From positions 1 to 64,000 of the forward strand of contig NZ_MUIO01000002.1 in the NCBI RefSeq assembly GCF_002087235.1: a stretch of DNA of 64,000 bases, given 5' to 3'. Shown piece by piece: positions 28,081 to 36,031 of the stretch; within the stretch, counting starts at the first letter, position 1, and every line of letters starts with the position of its first letter. The notes under the pieces are model-generated. The model was not told the origin of the DNA. It saw nothing but the letters and a program-made list of their open reading frames with translations, and ran no database searches. The translations under genes were made by a program, and so were the position numbers. The stretch comes from Pseudomonas floridensis (lineage in GTDB: Bacteria; Pseudomonadota; Gammaproteobacteria; Pseudomonadales; Pseudomonadaceae).

Positions 28081-28704
28081 TCAAGCGTCGGTTGGAAACG
28101 GGATCGGCAAGGCGGGAGCAAGCCCGCCACGGCATTTGAGTACCCGCAGTTGCGCGGGGCGAGTGTCGACGGCAATGCGCAGCGCAGCGGGCGACGGGTT
28201 GGCGGCGGCCTGCTGAGATCGGCACGCAAAGGCCAGGGTCTGCCCGGTTTCAGCCGCCACCTGCAAGCGTCGCAATGCCCGGTCGTCGACCATGCCCGGC
28301 CAGCACACCACCGCGCCACAGCTCCCTGAGCGCAGACATTGCTCGGCAGCCCACAAGGCATCCTTGCTGCCTGCCTCGATCAGGGTCAGTTGGCGCAGAT
28401 CGACCCCGGCCGCCAGCCAGGCCTGGGGGTACGGCAGGTAAGGCGGTGCTACCAGCACAATGCGCTCCCCCATGCCGGACAGACGCGCCAGACTGGGCCA
28501 CAGCAGGCGCAACTCGCCACTGCCATTGGCCGGAATCAGGATTTCAGTCAGCGCTCCCGCAGGCCAGCCGCCAGTGGGCAACGCACTGTCGAGCAAGACA
28601 TGGCCGCTGGGCTGCTGGCTGACCGGCGGCGCTGACTGCTGACGCCCTTTCCAGACCCTGCGTTCATCCAGCAGGGCGTCCAGGCTGACCACCGCGCCCA
28701 TCAT
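28081..28704 (-). CDS. imuA: mutasome accessory protein ImuA
   Basis: ImuA is the RecA/SulA-like partner of ImuB and DnaE2 in damage-induced mutagenesis. The 207-residue protein has a RecA-fold core (LPTGGWPAGALTEIL, then GERIVLVAPP) without a full Walker A P-loop, which is typical of the family. The start codon overlaps the lexA2 stop by 4 bases, so all four genes form one coupled unit controlled from the lexA2 promoter. Confidence 0.9.
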   Translation of the reverse strand: MMGAVVSLDALLDERRVWKGRQQSAPPVSQQPSGHVLLDSALPTGGWPAGALTEILIPANGSGELRLLWPSLARLSGMGERIVLVAPPYLPYPQAWLAAGVDLRQLTLIEAGSKDALWAAEQCLRSGSCGAVVCWPGMVDDRALRRLQVAAETGQTLAFACRSQQAAANPSPAALRIAVDTRPAQLRVLKCRGGLAPALPIPFPTDA

Positions 28705-29309
28705 TCGCGCCGGACCAGGCCGCAGAACACGCCCTCGATGGCGAAGTCCTGATCCGGCGTCACGAGGATCGGTCGATAGGCCGGGTTACGCGGCAGCAAC
28801 TGCAACCCGTCGGCGCTGCGACGCAAACGTTTGATGGTGACTTCACCGTCCAGACGGGCCACGACAATCTGGCCATCGCTGGCCTGCGGATTGCGATGCA
28901 CGCCCACCAGATCACCGTCGAGAATGCCGTCTTCGATCATCGAATCGCCCCGCACCCGCAGCAGGTAGTCCGGCACGCGGGTAAAGGTGCTGCGGTCCAG
29001 ATGCAGCGTGGCATGCACGTCCAGGTCAGGCCCGATGGGTGCACCGGCAGCGACGCGGCCCAGTACGGGAATCTCCAGCAGTTCGGGGCGCGATTCGTTC
29101 TGCGGCAGACGAATGCCACGCGCTTGGTGCGGCACGACTTCGATCAGGCCGGCCTCGGTCAGCGCCACAATGTGTTTGCGCGCCACGCTGCGCGAAGCAA
29201 AACCGAAAGCCTCGCAGATTTCTGCCAGGCTCGGCGATTGCCCTTGCTGCGCGATGCGATCGCGGATGAAGGTAAGGATTGCACTACGGCGGGGAGATAA
29301 TGTGCTCAT
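28701..29309 (-). CDS. lexA2: second LexA repressor (LexA2)
   Basis: LexA2 represses its own operon until RecA filaments trigger self-cleavage. The 202-residue protein has an N-terminal winged helix (SLAEICEAFGF...SVARKHI), the Ala88-Gly89 scissile bond in VAAGAP, the catalytic Ser123 in RGDSMIEDG and Lys160 in VTIKRL. It heads the imuA-imuB-dnaE2 operon, as known for plasmid- and pseudomonad-type lexA2 cassettes. I choose the ATG at 29309; an ATG at 29318 lies inside the operator. No Shine-Dalgarno is present, and the predicted promoter implies an almost leaderless mRNA. Confidence 0.93.
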   Translation of the reverse strand: MSTLSPRRSAILTFIRDRIAQQGQSPSLAEICEAFGFASRSVARKHIVALTEAGLIEVVPHQARGIRLPQNESRPELLEIPVLGRVAAGAPIGPDLDVHATLHLDRSTFTRVPDYLLRVRGDSMIEDGILDGDLVGVHRNPQASDGQIVVARLDGEVTIKRLRRSADGLQLLPRNPAYRPILVTPDQDFAIEGVFCGLVRRE

Positions 29310-29310
29310 G

Positions 29311-29326
29311 GAGTACATTTGTACTC
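29311..29326. promoter_or_regulatory. LexA2-type operator of the imu operon
   Basis: GAGTACATTTGTACTC is a palindrome with arms GAGTACA and TGTACTC. Its core GTAC-N4-GTAC resembles the box described for LexA2 repressors in Pseudomonas and Xanthomonas and differs from the E. coli-type CTGT-N8-ACAG. It covers the predicted -10 element of lexA2. Confidence 0.75.
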
Positions 29327-29346
29327 TTTTGCTTTTTTTCTGGCTA
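29318..29346 (-). promoter_or_regulatory. candidate lexA2 promoter overlapping the operator
   Basis: On the minus strand TAGCCA (29346-29341) and TACAAA (29323-29318) are 17 bases apart. Transcription would begin near 29311, one or two bases before the ATG at 29309. This explains the missing ribosome site and puts the repressor directly over the -10. Confidence 0.45.
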
Positions 29347-29522
29347 GAGCGTTCTGTCGGATTGATTGCTCAGATCGCGCCAGCTGAAGTGTAGGAACCG
29401 GTCCAGCCCTACTGCGCCAATTGTTTAGATAATCCGAACAGTCAAATCAAATACACCCGGTTTATTGAGCACCTCAAAAGGTAGAGACTGAACAGGTCTT
29501 ATCATTCGCAGGAGAAATCATC

Positions 29523-30518
29523 GTGATCACACGTCAATTCGGCCAGCAAGGCCCGCAGGTTTCCGCCATCGGCCTGGGTTGCATGGGGATGTCGGATTTC
29601 TACACCACCGGCAGCAATGAGCAGGAATCCGTCGCGACCCTGCATCGTGCTCTGGAGTTGGGCATTACTTTTTTCGATACCGCCGACATGTACGGCCCGC
29701 ACACCAACGAGGCCCTTATTGGCCGCGCGTTACAGGGCAAGCGCGAAAGCATTTACCTGGCCAGCAAGTTTGGCATCCTGCGCAGTGATGATCCGCATGC
29801 CCGTGGGGTCGACGGTCGTCCCGACTATATCCGCCAGGCCATCGAGGGCAGCCTAAAACGTCTGAACACGGATTATCTGGATCTGTATTACCAGCACCGA
29901 ATAGACCCGAACGTGCCGATCGAGGACACCATTGGTGCCATGGCTGAACTGGTCCAGGCAGGTAAAGTCCGTCATATCGGGATTTGCGAGGCCAGCGCGA
30001 GCACCATCGAACGGGCACACAAAGTTCATCCGCTGGCCGCAGTGCAAAGTGAATATTCGTTGTGGTCACGCGATCCCGAGCATGACGGCGTGCTCGCCAA
30101 TTGCCGTCGTCTGGGCATTGCGTTCGTGGCCTACAGCCCGCTGGGGCGAGGTTTTCTGACCGGCGAACTGCGCACGCCGGACGACTTTGCAGAAAATGAC
30201 TACCGTCGTTTCAGTCCGCGCTTTCAGGGCGAAAACTTCAACCGCAATCTAGTCCTGGTGGAAAAGGTCAAGACGCTGGCGGCGGCCAAAGGCGTTACTG
30301 CTTCGCAATTGGCACTGGCATGGGTGCTGGCTCAAGGCGATGACATCATCCCGATTCCCGGCACCAAGCAGCGCAAGTACCTGGAAAGCAACGTCGCTGC
30401 GGTTTCATTGAGCCTGAGCGAGGGTGAGCTGGCGCAACTGAATGCGATCTTCCCGGCCGAGGGCGCTGCAGCCGGTGAACGCTATGGCGCCGAGTCGATG
30501 AAGTTTCTCAACGGCTGA
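29523..30518 (+). CDS. aldo/keto reductase
   Basis: The 331-residue protein is an NADPH-dependent aldo/keto reductase of the bacterial group related to YajO and auxin-induced-protein homologues. Visible are [19 protein letters not shown] with the catalytic Asp and Tyr, the Lys in LASKFG, and His in YYQHRID. The cofactor segment [15 protein letters not shown] lies near the C-terminus. The start is GTG, with AGGAG 9 bases upstream. It stands alone, divergent from lexA2. The physiological carbonyl substrate is unknown. Confidence 0.92.
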   Translation: MITRQFGQQGPQVSAIGLGCMGMSDFYTTGSNEQESVATLHRALELGITFFDTADMYGPHTNEALIGRALQGKRESIYLASKFGILRSDDPHARGVDGRPDYIRQAIEGSLKRLNTDYLDLYYQHRIDPNVPIEDTIGAMAELVQAGKVRHIGICEASASTIERAHKVHPLAAVQSEYSLWSRDPEHDGVLANCRRLGIAFVAYSPLGRGFLTGELRTPDDFAENDYRRFSPRFQGENFNRNLVLVEKVKTLAAAKGVTASQLALAWVLAQGDDIIPIPGTKQRKYLESNVAAVSLSLSEGELAQLNAIFPAEGAAAGERYGAESMKFLNG

Positions 30519-30539
30519 CCTTTTGCAGGGTCGCTTAAC

Positions 30540-30575
30540 AGCCTGCTCGCGAACACCGTCGTGCGCGAGCAGGCT
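30540..30575. repeat. REP-like inverted repeat / bidirectional hairpin
   Basis: Arms AGCCTGCTCGCG and CGCGAGCAGGCT (12 bp, perfect) flank a 12-base loop. It lies between the convergent aldo/keto reductase and phosphatase genes. The arm sequence is like the GCGAGCAGGC repeats scattered between genes in many Pseudomonas genomes. It lacks a T-run. Confidence 0.6.
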
Positions 30576-30596
30576 CATGTGTACGACAAGGACCGA

Positions 30597-31283
30597 TCAG
30601 GTCGAAACCGGGCAGGCCTCGGTTCCGTTGTTCAAACCTTGTTTGTGATTCTTGTAGTCCAGCGTGGCCTTGCCGTTTACCCACTTCAGAGTCACGACCA
30701 CCACTGAATCGAAATCATCACCTTCCCAGTCATTGACCAGTTTGACATCGCTACCCGATGCTTCCTTGGCCACCTTATTGATCAGTTCCGGCAGATAGCC
30801 ATGAGACCAGGCGGTGTAAATGATCGCGTTGTGGTACTTGTCGTGCATCAACTCGTCCGCCAGATCACTGGTGTCGTTGGCACCGAAGTCGATATTGATC
30901 GGCAGGCCAAGCTTGATTGCGCTCGGCCCGACCGTCATCAAAGGCCGCACATAGCTGTAGGAAAGGTCGCCGTCGCCCTCTTCCACATGCCGACTGGGAT
31001 TGGCGGCGAAAATGAAATCAGCCTTGCCAAACTCCTTGGGTAACAGCTCCGAAAGCTCAATGGCCCGATTCAGCCCCTGACAGTTCAGTTGCCCCAGGCC
31101 CATCGAGGGTTTTTCAGCGTGACGCAGGAAAACCAAGGTCTGCGTGCCGTTTTTGGGGTCGGCATAGACACCCTTGCCCATGGAAAACAGCAGCACCGCC
31201 GAGACCATGACAATCGAGGGAAGAGAAATCCAGGCAACGCGGCGCTTAAGGCGGCTGCTCAAGGCTATTTTTGGAATGTTCAT
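30597..31283 (-). CDS. membrane-anchored histidine phosphatase superfamily protein
   Basis: The 228-residue protein has an N-terminal basic stretch and one hydrophobic segment (about residues 15-37), so it is probably exported and anchored. The catalytic motif of the histidine phosphatase superfamily follows in LVFLRHAEKP (RHAE in place of the usual RHG). A second conserved histidine may be the one in TAWSHGYLP. Substrates are unknown. I chose the ATG at 31283 because the export signal begins there; the frame is open to 31364 without support. Confidence 0.8.
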   Translation of the reverse strand: MNIPKIALSSRLKRRVAWISLPSIVMVSAVLLFSMGKGVYADPKNGTQTLVFLRHAEKPSMGLGQLNCQGLNRAIELSELLPKEFGKADFIFAANPSRHVEEGDGDLSYSYVRPLMTVGPSAIKLGLPINIDFGANDTSDLADELMHDKYHNAIIYTAWSHGYLPELINKVAKEASGSDVKLVNDWEGDDFDSVVVVTLKWVNGKATLDYKNHKQGLNNGTEACPVST

Positions 31284-31763
31284 TATTTTCTGAGTCCGGT
31301 ACGCGGTTAAGGGAAAGTCAGCGTGTCGCTGCTGCGAATGCGCCAGCCATGGCGGGTTCGCCACCCTTTGAATCCCTGCGGATCAGTCGAATACGTGCCC
31401 CTTGATCACACCTGAAGCCTAATACGGCTATGTTGCGGAATGAAGAATGTCGACGATAGGAGTGCAGAAATGCGTTTCTGTTGCATTGCCCCGATGAAAT
31501 AGGCTGAACTTCTGACGAATAGCCACAGAAAATCCAACTGAAAAGACCACGTCACTGTTTGCTGAGCAACAGTGACTAGACAACTGTGTCGCCCCAGCAA
31601 CACGCATGCCGCATGAAAAGCTCAAGTACCGGCTAATCCGTCGCACATTCTGCTGGCACAAAGCGTGCATTATTCCATTTCCCTATGGTTACTCCTGCTC
31701 GACTGCTGATTTTGAAATATAAAATTCAGTCGTCGCCGCTTCTTATCGGATCTGGATGCCCTT
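31284..31763. other. 480-base intergenic region with a dyad, no gene seen
   Basis: Short frames exist on both strands but have no ribosome site or protein-like composition. The region is lower in G+C than its neighbours. It contains a long dyad at 31551-31576 and a TATAAA/TAAAAT cluster at 31718-31725 upstream of the sulfonate transporter genes, which may be a -10 region without a good -35. Confidence 0.4.
31551..31576. promoter_or_regulatory. long imperfect dyad upstream of the sulfonate transporter
   Basis: GTCACTGTTTGCT and AGCAACAGTGAC form a near-perfect hairpin with one bulged base and a one-base centre. It could be an operator or a structured RNA arm. It was checked against the LexA box: CTGT and ACAG are present but 10 rather than 8 bases apart. 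Confidence 0.3.
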
Positions 31764-32774
31764 ATGCCACAGTCTCGTTTTACGTTTCGGTTGCACACGC
31801 CTCGCGTACTCGCCACCTGGCTGCTGACCAGCTTTTCCTTGGCCCTGACCCTGCAAGCGGGTGCGCAGGCAGCTGAAACCGGGCCCTCCGAGGTGCGCCT
31901 GGATTACGCCTACTACTCCCCCGTCAGCCTTGCGTTGAAACATTTCGGCTGGCTGGAGCAAGCCTTGCCGCAGTCGAAAGTGACCTGGGTGTTGAGCCAG
32001 GGCAGCAACCGGTCCCTTGAATACCTCAACAGCGGCAGCGTTGATTTCGCATCCTCGGCCAGCCTTTCCGCGGTACTGGCCCGTGCCAACGGCAGCCCGA
32101 TCAAATCGGTCTATGTCTACAGCCGGGCCGAATGGACTGCGTTCGTGGTCCGCAAGGATTCAACGCTGCAAACGGTCAGCGACCTGAAAGGCAAGAAGAT
32201 CGCCGCCACCAAAGGCACTGATCCTTATCTGTTCACGTTGCGTGCGCTGCAGCAGGCCGGATTGAAAAAAGACGATGTGGAACTGTTGCACTTGCAACAC
32301 CCGGATGGCCGCATTGCGCTTGAAAAAGGTGATGTCGACGCCTGGGCAGGTCTTGATCCACACATGGCCGCCAGCCAGATCCAGGCCGGTTCGCGGTTGC
32401 TGTACCGCAACAAGGATTTCAACAGTTATGGCGTACTGAGCGTTACGGAGAACTATGCGAAGGAGCACCCGCAAGCGATAAAAACGGTACTGACCGCTTA
32501 CGACAAGGCACGTGACTGGGCCATCAAGAACCCGGACGAACTGGCTAAATTGCTGGCTGATGAATCTGGCCTGCCCTTGGAAGTCGCCAGGTTGCAACTG
32601 TCGCGAACCGATCTGAGCACCCCGCAACTGAGCGCCAGGGACGTGGAGGCGTCAAAAGCCGCCGCGCCAATCCTTGTTTCCGAAGAGTTGGTACGCAAAG
32701 GGGTGAACGTTGGGCAAGTGGTCGATCAATTGATCACACCTGATTTCTCGACCGCCGTGATCGCGCGGCAATGA
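31764..32774 (+). CDS. aliphatic sulfonate ABC transporter, periplasmic binding protein (SsuA-like)
   Basis: The 336-residue protein has a Sec signal peptide (cleavage likely after AGAQA, near residue 36) and the fold of NitT/TauT/SsuA binding proteins: VRLDYAYYSPVSLALKHFGWL at the N-terminus, SVDFASSASLSAVLA, and DLKGKKIAATKGTDPYLF. It should capture organosulfonates for sulfur supply. It overlaps the permease gene by 4 bases. No ssuD/ssuE monooxygenase genes are adjacent, so the sulfonate assignment rests on the transporter family alone. Confidence 0.88.
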   Translation: MPQSRFTFRLHTPRVLATWLLTSFSLALTLQAGAQAAETGPSEVRLDYAYYSPVSLALKHFGWLEQALPQSKVTWVLSQGSNRSLEYLNSGSVDFASSASLSAVLARANGSPIKSVYVYSRAEWTAFVVRKDSTLQTVSDLKGKKIAATKGTDPYLFTLRALQQAGLKKDDVELLHLQHPDGRIALEKGDVDAWAGLDPHMAASQIQAGSRLLYRNKDFNSYGVLSVTENYAKEHPQAIKTVLTAYDKARDWAIKNPDELAKLLADESGLPLEVARLQLSRTDLSTPQLSARDVEASKAAAPILVSEELVRKGVNVGQVVDQLITPDFSTAVIARQ

Positions 32775-33616
32775 ACAGCGCACAGAAAACGCTGCCCCGC
32801 GCGCAGCCTGCCCTGTTGACCGAGTCAAAACGCGGATTGGGGGGACGCTATAAGACGCTTGGTAAAGGGTTGGTATTACCCGCGCTGATCGTGATCTGTC
32901 TCGAGTTCGTCGTGCGGATCGGCTGGCTGCCGTCCTATCAGATGCCGGCGCCTAGCGAGATCGTGGTCACCTTGACCGATCTGGCCGATGGCGCGCTGTG
33001 GAAACATGTCAGCGCCAGCCTGTTGCGTGTACTCAGCGGCTTCGCCATCGGCGCGAGTCTGGCGCTGGTGTTTGCCGCCTGGGTGGGCCTGAGCCGTGAG
33101 GCAGAGGCTTATCTGGAGCCGACCTTCGCCGGGTTACGCTCCATCCCAAGCCTGGCGTGGGTGCCTCTGCTGCTGCTGTGGCTGGGTATCGGTGAAACCT
33201 CCAAGATTGTGCTGATTGCCATCGGTGCGTTCTTTCCCGTCTACCTCAATGGCGTGGCGGCGATTCGCGGCATTGACCGCAAGCTGGTGGAGGTCGGTCA
33301 GATGTACGGTTTCAGTCGCTACCGACTGACACGCCGTATCCTTCTGCCCGCTGCCCTGCCGGGTCTGTTCACCGGCCTGCGCAGTGGCATGAGTCTGGCC
33401 TGGATGTTTCTGGTGGCCGCTGAACTGATCGCCGCCACTAAAGGACTGGGCTACTTGCTGAGCGACGGACGTGAAACCTCACGCCCGGACATCGTGCTGG
33501 CCGCCATTGTCGTGTTGGCGACTCTGGGCAAGTTGAGCGACGGTGTACTGGCGGCGTTGGAAAGGCGTTTTCTGAGTTGGCGTGATGCATTCAATGGCCA
33601 GAGCCGGGAGGATTGA
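32771..33616 (+). CDS. aliphatic sulfonate ABC transporter, permease (SsuC-like)
   Basis: The 281-residue inner-membrane protein has about six hydrophobic segments and the BPD transporter EAA loop (GVAAIRGIDRKLVEVGQMYG). It pairs with the binding protein before it and the ATPase after it; overlap with the former and a 3-base gap to the latter show an operon. Confidence 0.92.
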   Translation: MNSAQKTLPRAQPALLTESKRGLGGRYKTLGKGLVLPALIVICLEFVVRIGWLPSYQMPAPSEIVVTLTDLADGALWKHVSASLLRVLSGFAIGASLALVFAAWVGLSREAEAYLEPTFAGLRSIPSLAWVPLLLLWLGIGETSKIVLIAIGAFFPVYLNGVAAIRGIDRKLVEVGQMYGFSRYRLTRRILLPAALPGLFTGLRSGMSLAWMFLVAAELIAATKGLGYLLSDGRETSRPDIVLAAIVVLATLGKLSDGVLAALERRFLSWRDAFNGQSRED

Positions 33617-33619
33617 CCG

Positions 33620-34333
33620 ATGTCAGCATCGTTGATGGATATTCGCGTCGCACACAAGGCATTTGCTGAAAGCACGGTTTTGCAGGACATTGATTTGTCG
33701 TTGCAGGCAGGCGAAGTCGTCAGCCTGCTCGGCCCCAGCGGCTGTGGCAAAAGTACCCTGCTGAGAATCGCTGCTGGCCTTGAACGGGACTTTCAGGGCG
33801 ACGTGCACAGGCTGCACGGCGACGTGGCCTTTGTTTTTCAGGAACCGCGTCTGATGCCGTGGCTGAGTGTCGAGCAGAATATCGGCCTGAGCGATGACGA
33901 CCACTATGACCAGGCCTGGGTCGCACAGTTGATCGAGGAAGTGGGCCTGACCGGGTTCGCTGACGCACTGCCCAAGGCATTGTCCGGTGGCATGGCACAG
34001 CGCGTGGCCATCGCTCGCGGTCTGTATTCGCACCCGACCGTGCTGTTGCTGGATGAGCCATTCAGCGCAGTGGATGCATTCACCCGCATGAAACTTCAGG
34101 ACCTGTTATTGCAACTGGCGGAGCGTCATGCAATCACCCTGCTGCTGGTGACGCATGACGTGGATGAGGCACTGTACCTGAGTGATCGGGTGCTGGTCAT
34201 GGGCAGCCGCCCCGGCAGAATCGTCCACGAACTGACGGTTGGCCTGACCGCGCCTCGAGACCGGCGCGATCCGCAACTGGCCGGCCTCAAGGTGCAGGCG
34301 CTGACCGAGTTGCAGCAGGCGCATCTGATTTGA
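33620..34333 (+). CDS. aliphatic sulfonate ABC transporter, ATP-binding protein (SsuB-like)
   Basis: The 237-residue ATPase has Walker A GPSGCGKST, the Q-loop FVFQEPRLMPW, the signature LSGGMAQRVAIARG, Walker B VLLLDEPFSAVD and the switch histidine in LLVTHDVDEA. It powers import by the preceding permease. The 3' end overlaps the convergent potF-like gene by 47 bases. Confidence 0.93.
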   Translation: MSASLMDIRVAHKAFAESTVLQDIDLSLQAGEVVSLLGPSGCGKSTLLRIAAGLERDFQGDVHRLHGDVAFVFQEPRLMPWLSVEQNIGLSDDDHYDQAWVAQLIEEVGLTGFADALPKALSGGMAQRVAIARGLYSHPTVLLLDEPFSAVDAFTRMKLQDLLLQLAERHAITLLLVTHDVDEALYLSDRVLVMGSRPGRIVHELTVGLTAPRDRRDPQLAGLKVQALTELQQAHLI

Positions 34334-35426
34334 AAACAGTGCTTACTGACTGACCGGCCTTGATCGAATCCCAGATGCGGGCTCGCAGTTGATCGGTCTT
34401 TACCGAAACCGGGGCCATGGCGAACAAGCGATCAAGCATGTCGGCATCCGGATAAACGTCTGTATCGGTCCATAACGCAGGTTTGATCAGCGCGTCGGCC
34501 TTCTCGTTGCCGTTGGCGTAGTGCACGACGTTGGTGATGCCGGCGATGACCTCAGGGCGCAGCAGATAATTCAGAAAGGCATAGGCCGCCTTGGGATCAG
34601 GGGCGTCCTCGGGGATAGCGACCATGTCGAACCACATTGGCGCACCCTCCTTCGGAACCACGTAATTGATCGACAATGTGTTCCCAGCCTGCCCGGCCTG
34701 TTCCTGAGCCTGAGAGATGTCACCTGAATAACCCACCGCCACGCAAACCTTGCCCGAGGCCAGATCGGCGATGTATTGCGACGAGCTGAAATAACGCACA
34801 TAGGGGCGTACTTCATTCAACACTGCCTGAGCCCTGGCATAGTCCTCGGGCTTTTCACTGTGAGGCTCGAGCCCCAGATAATTGAGCGTGATGGGCAGCA
34901 TGGCCGGCGCGCTGTCGACGATTGCAACGCCGCACTGGGCAAGCTTTTTGATGTTTTCCGGTTTGAGGATCAGGTCCCACGAGTTGAGCGGCGCATCCTT
35001 GCCCAGCACGGCCTTGACCTGCGCGACGTTATAACCGATCCCGGTGCTGCCCCACAGGTAGGGAAACCCGTGCTGATTGCCGGGGTCGCTGGCGTCGAGT
35101 GCCTTGAGCAACACCGGATTGAGGTTCTTCCAGTTGGGGAGCTGGCGCTTGTCGAGGGTCTTGAGCAGGCCTTTCTCGATCTGCCGTCCCATGAAGTGCA
35201 CCGAAGGAAACACCACGTCGTAGCCAGAATGGCCAGCATTCAGTCTGGCATTGAGCGTTTCGTTGGTTTCATAAGTCTGGTAGGACGTCTTGTAGCCTGA
35301 CGACGACTCGAAATTCTTCAGCGTGTCCGGGGCGATGTAATCGGTCCAGTTGTAGATATTGACCGTTTCTGCCGCATGGCTGGTGGACGCCAGCAACATC
35401 AGTGCAGCAAGGGATTTTCTGAGCAT
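34287..35426 (-). CDS. polyamine ABC transporter periplasmic binding protein (PotF-like)
   Basis: The 379-residue protein has a short Sec signal (ending STSHAA) and the PotD/PotF pattern: VNIYNWTDYIAPDTL at the mature N-terminus, YDVVFPSVHFMGRQI, and the NYVVPKEGAPMWFDMVAIPEDAPD segment. It is expected to bind putrescine or spermidine. The ATG at 35426 has a good ribosome site (GAGGAAAA). It is an orphan: no permease or ATPase of a polyamine system is adjacent. Confidence 0.88.
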   Translation of the reverse strand: MLRKSLAALMLLASTSHAAETVNIYNWTDYIAPDTLKNFESSSGYKTSYQTYETNETLNARLNAGHSGYDVVFPSVHFMGRQIEKGLLKTLDKRQLPNWKNLNPVLLKALDASDPGNQHGFPYLWGSTGIGYNVAQVKAVLGKDAPLNSWDLILKPENIKKLAQCGVAIVDSAPAMLPITLNYLGLEPHSEKPEDYARAQAVLNEVRPYVRYFSSSQYIADLASGKVCVAVGYSGDISQAQEQAGQAGNTLSINYVVPKEGAPMWFDMVAIPEDAPDPKAAYAFLNYLLRPEVIAGITNVVHYANGNEKADALIKPALWTDTDVYPDADMLDRLFAMAPVSVKTDQLRARIWDSIKAGQSVSTVFKSDAPAATRSAPAP

Positions 35427-35770
35427 TATTGTTTTCCTCGGGTCAATGGCAGCAGCTTGCCCTAGTCCATGACAAGGCTTCAATAGCTACACAGAACACA
35501 CCTGATTAATATCCGGGATTGACGCTGATCAATTAATTGAAAATTTCTGACAACGTCATAAAAAATTTTTCCCCCGACGTGTTGCCGAGTGCTATTTTTA
35601 GTGCTGGTCAGACCGCTCTGATAACACCGTAGGAAAGCAGCATGATGCGGCAGGGATTTATCTGGAAAATCCTTGTTCGGTCGCCTGGGCTTTTGCAGGT
35701 TGAATCTCGGTGGGTCTCCCTACCCTTTGGAGTCACGCAAGTGCTCGATTGAATCAGGTGGGCCATCGTC
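35427..35770. other. 344-base divergent region upstream of potF-like and DUF1652 genes
   Basis: The region contains an AT-rich block (about 35505-35600) with several short repeats of TGATCAATTAATTGA type, a likely promoter zone for the potF-like gene on the minus strand. A 36-codon frame at 35642 is listed separately. No RNA gene is recognised. Confidence 0.35.
35642..35752 (+). CDS. possible 36-residue small peptide or leader ORF
   Basis: Two consecutive ATG codons follow AGGAAAG at 35631-35637, a good ribosome site for the second. The frame encodes 36 residues with a WKILVRSPGLLQV core and stops 18 bases before the DUF1652 start. Nothing else supports translation, so this is a weak candidate for a leader peptide. 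Confidence 0.2.
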   Translation: MMRQGFIWKILVRSPGLLQVESRWVSLPFGVTQVLD

Positions 35771-36031
35771 ATGAACAAAGTCACGTTTCCCAATGCCTGC
35801 CAACTCATGCGCTGGCATTTTCATCCGGTGGGCTTTGAAGCCAGCATGGATGCACCCAGCAGCATGATCGCCCGCCTGTTCGATCGCGCCAGTGGCGAGA
35901 CAGTGCTGGCGATTGCCGGACTGCCATGTGCCACGGTCATGAATGCCACGGATGTGGAGCGCATCATCGAAGCCATCGAAACCGAACTGGAGCTGTTTGG
36001 CGCTCATGCTCAGGTTGCAGGCTTTTCCTGA
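35771..36031 (+). CDS. DUF1652 family protein
   Basis: The 86-residue protein fits the small DUF1652 family, which is nearly confined to Pseudomonas. It has no signal peptide or membrane segment; the C-terminal half reads as one acidic helix (DVERIIEAIETELELFG). The function is unknown. Its end overlaps the convergent helicase gene by 22 bases. Confidence 0.75.
   Translation: MNKVTFPNACQLMRWHFHPVGFEASMDAPSSMIARLFDRASGETVLAIAGLPCATVMNATDVERIIEAIETELELFGAHAQVAGFS

Noticed and set aside
26658..28361. Longer ImuB starting at 28361
   Set aside because: The extra 96 residues are the imuA gene read in another frame; the family N-terminus starts at 28073.
29394..29423. Possible HrpL (hrp box) promoter upstream of the aldo/keto reductase
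   Set aside because: GGAACC is present, but the second half reads CCAATTG after a 17-base spacer rather than CCACNNA after 15-16 bases.
31551..31576. Possible E. coli-type LexA box in the dyad
   Set aside because: CTGT and ACAG are separated by 10 bases instead of 8, and the flanking gene is not a repair gene.
31428..31670. 80-codon minus-strand frame in the gap before the sulfonate operon
   Set aside because: No ribosome site and low-complexity, Cys/Ser-rich translation; overlaps the dyad.
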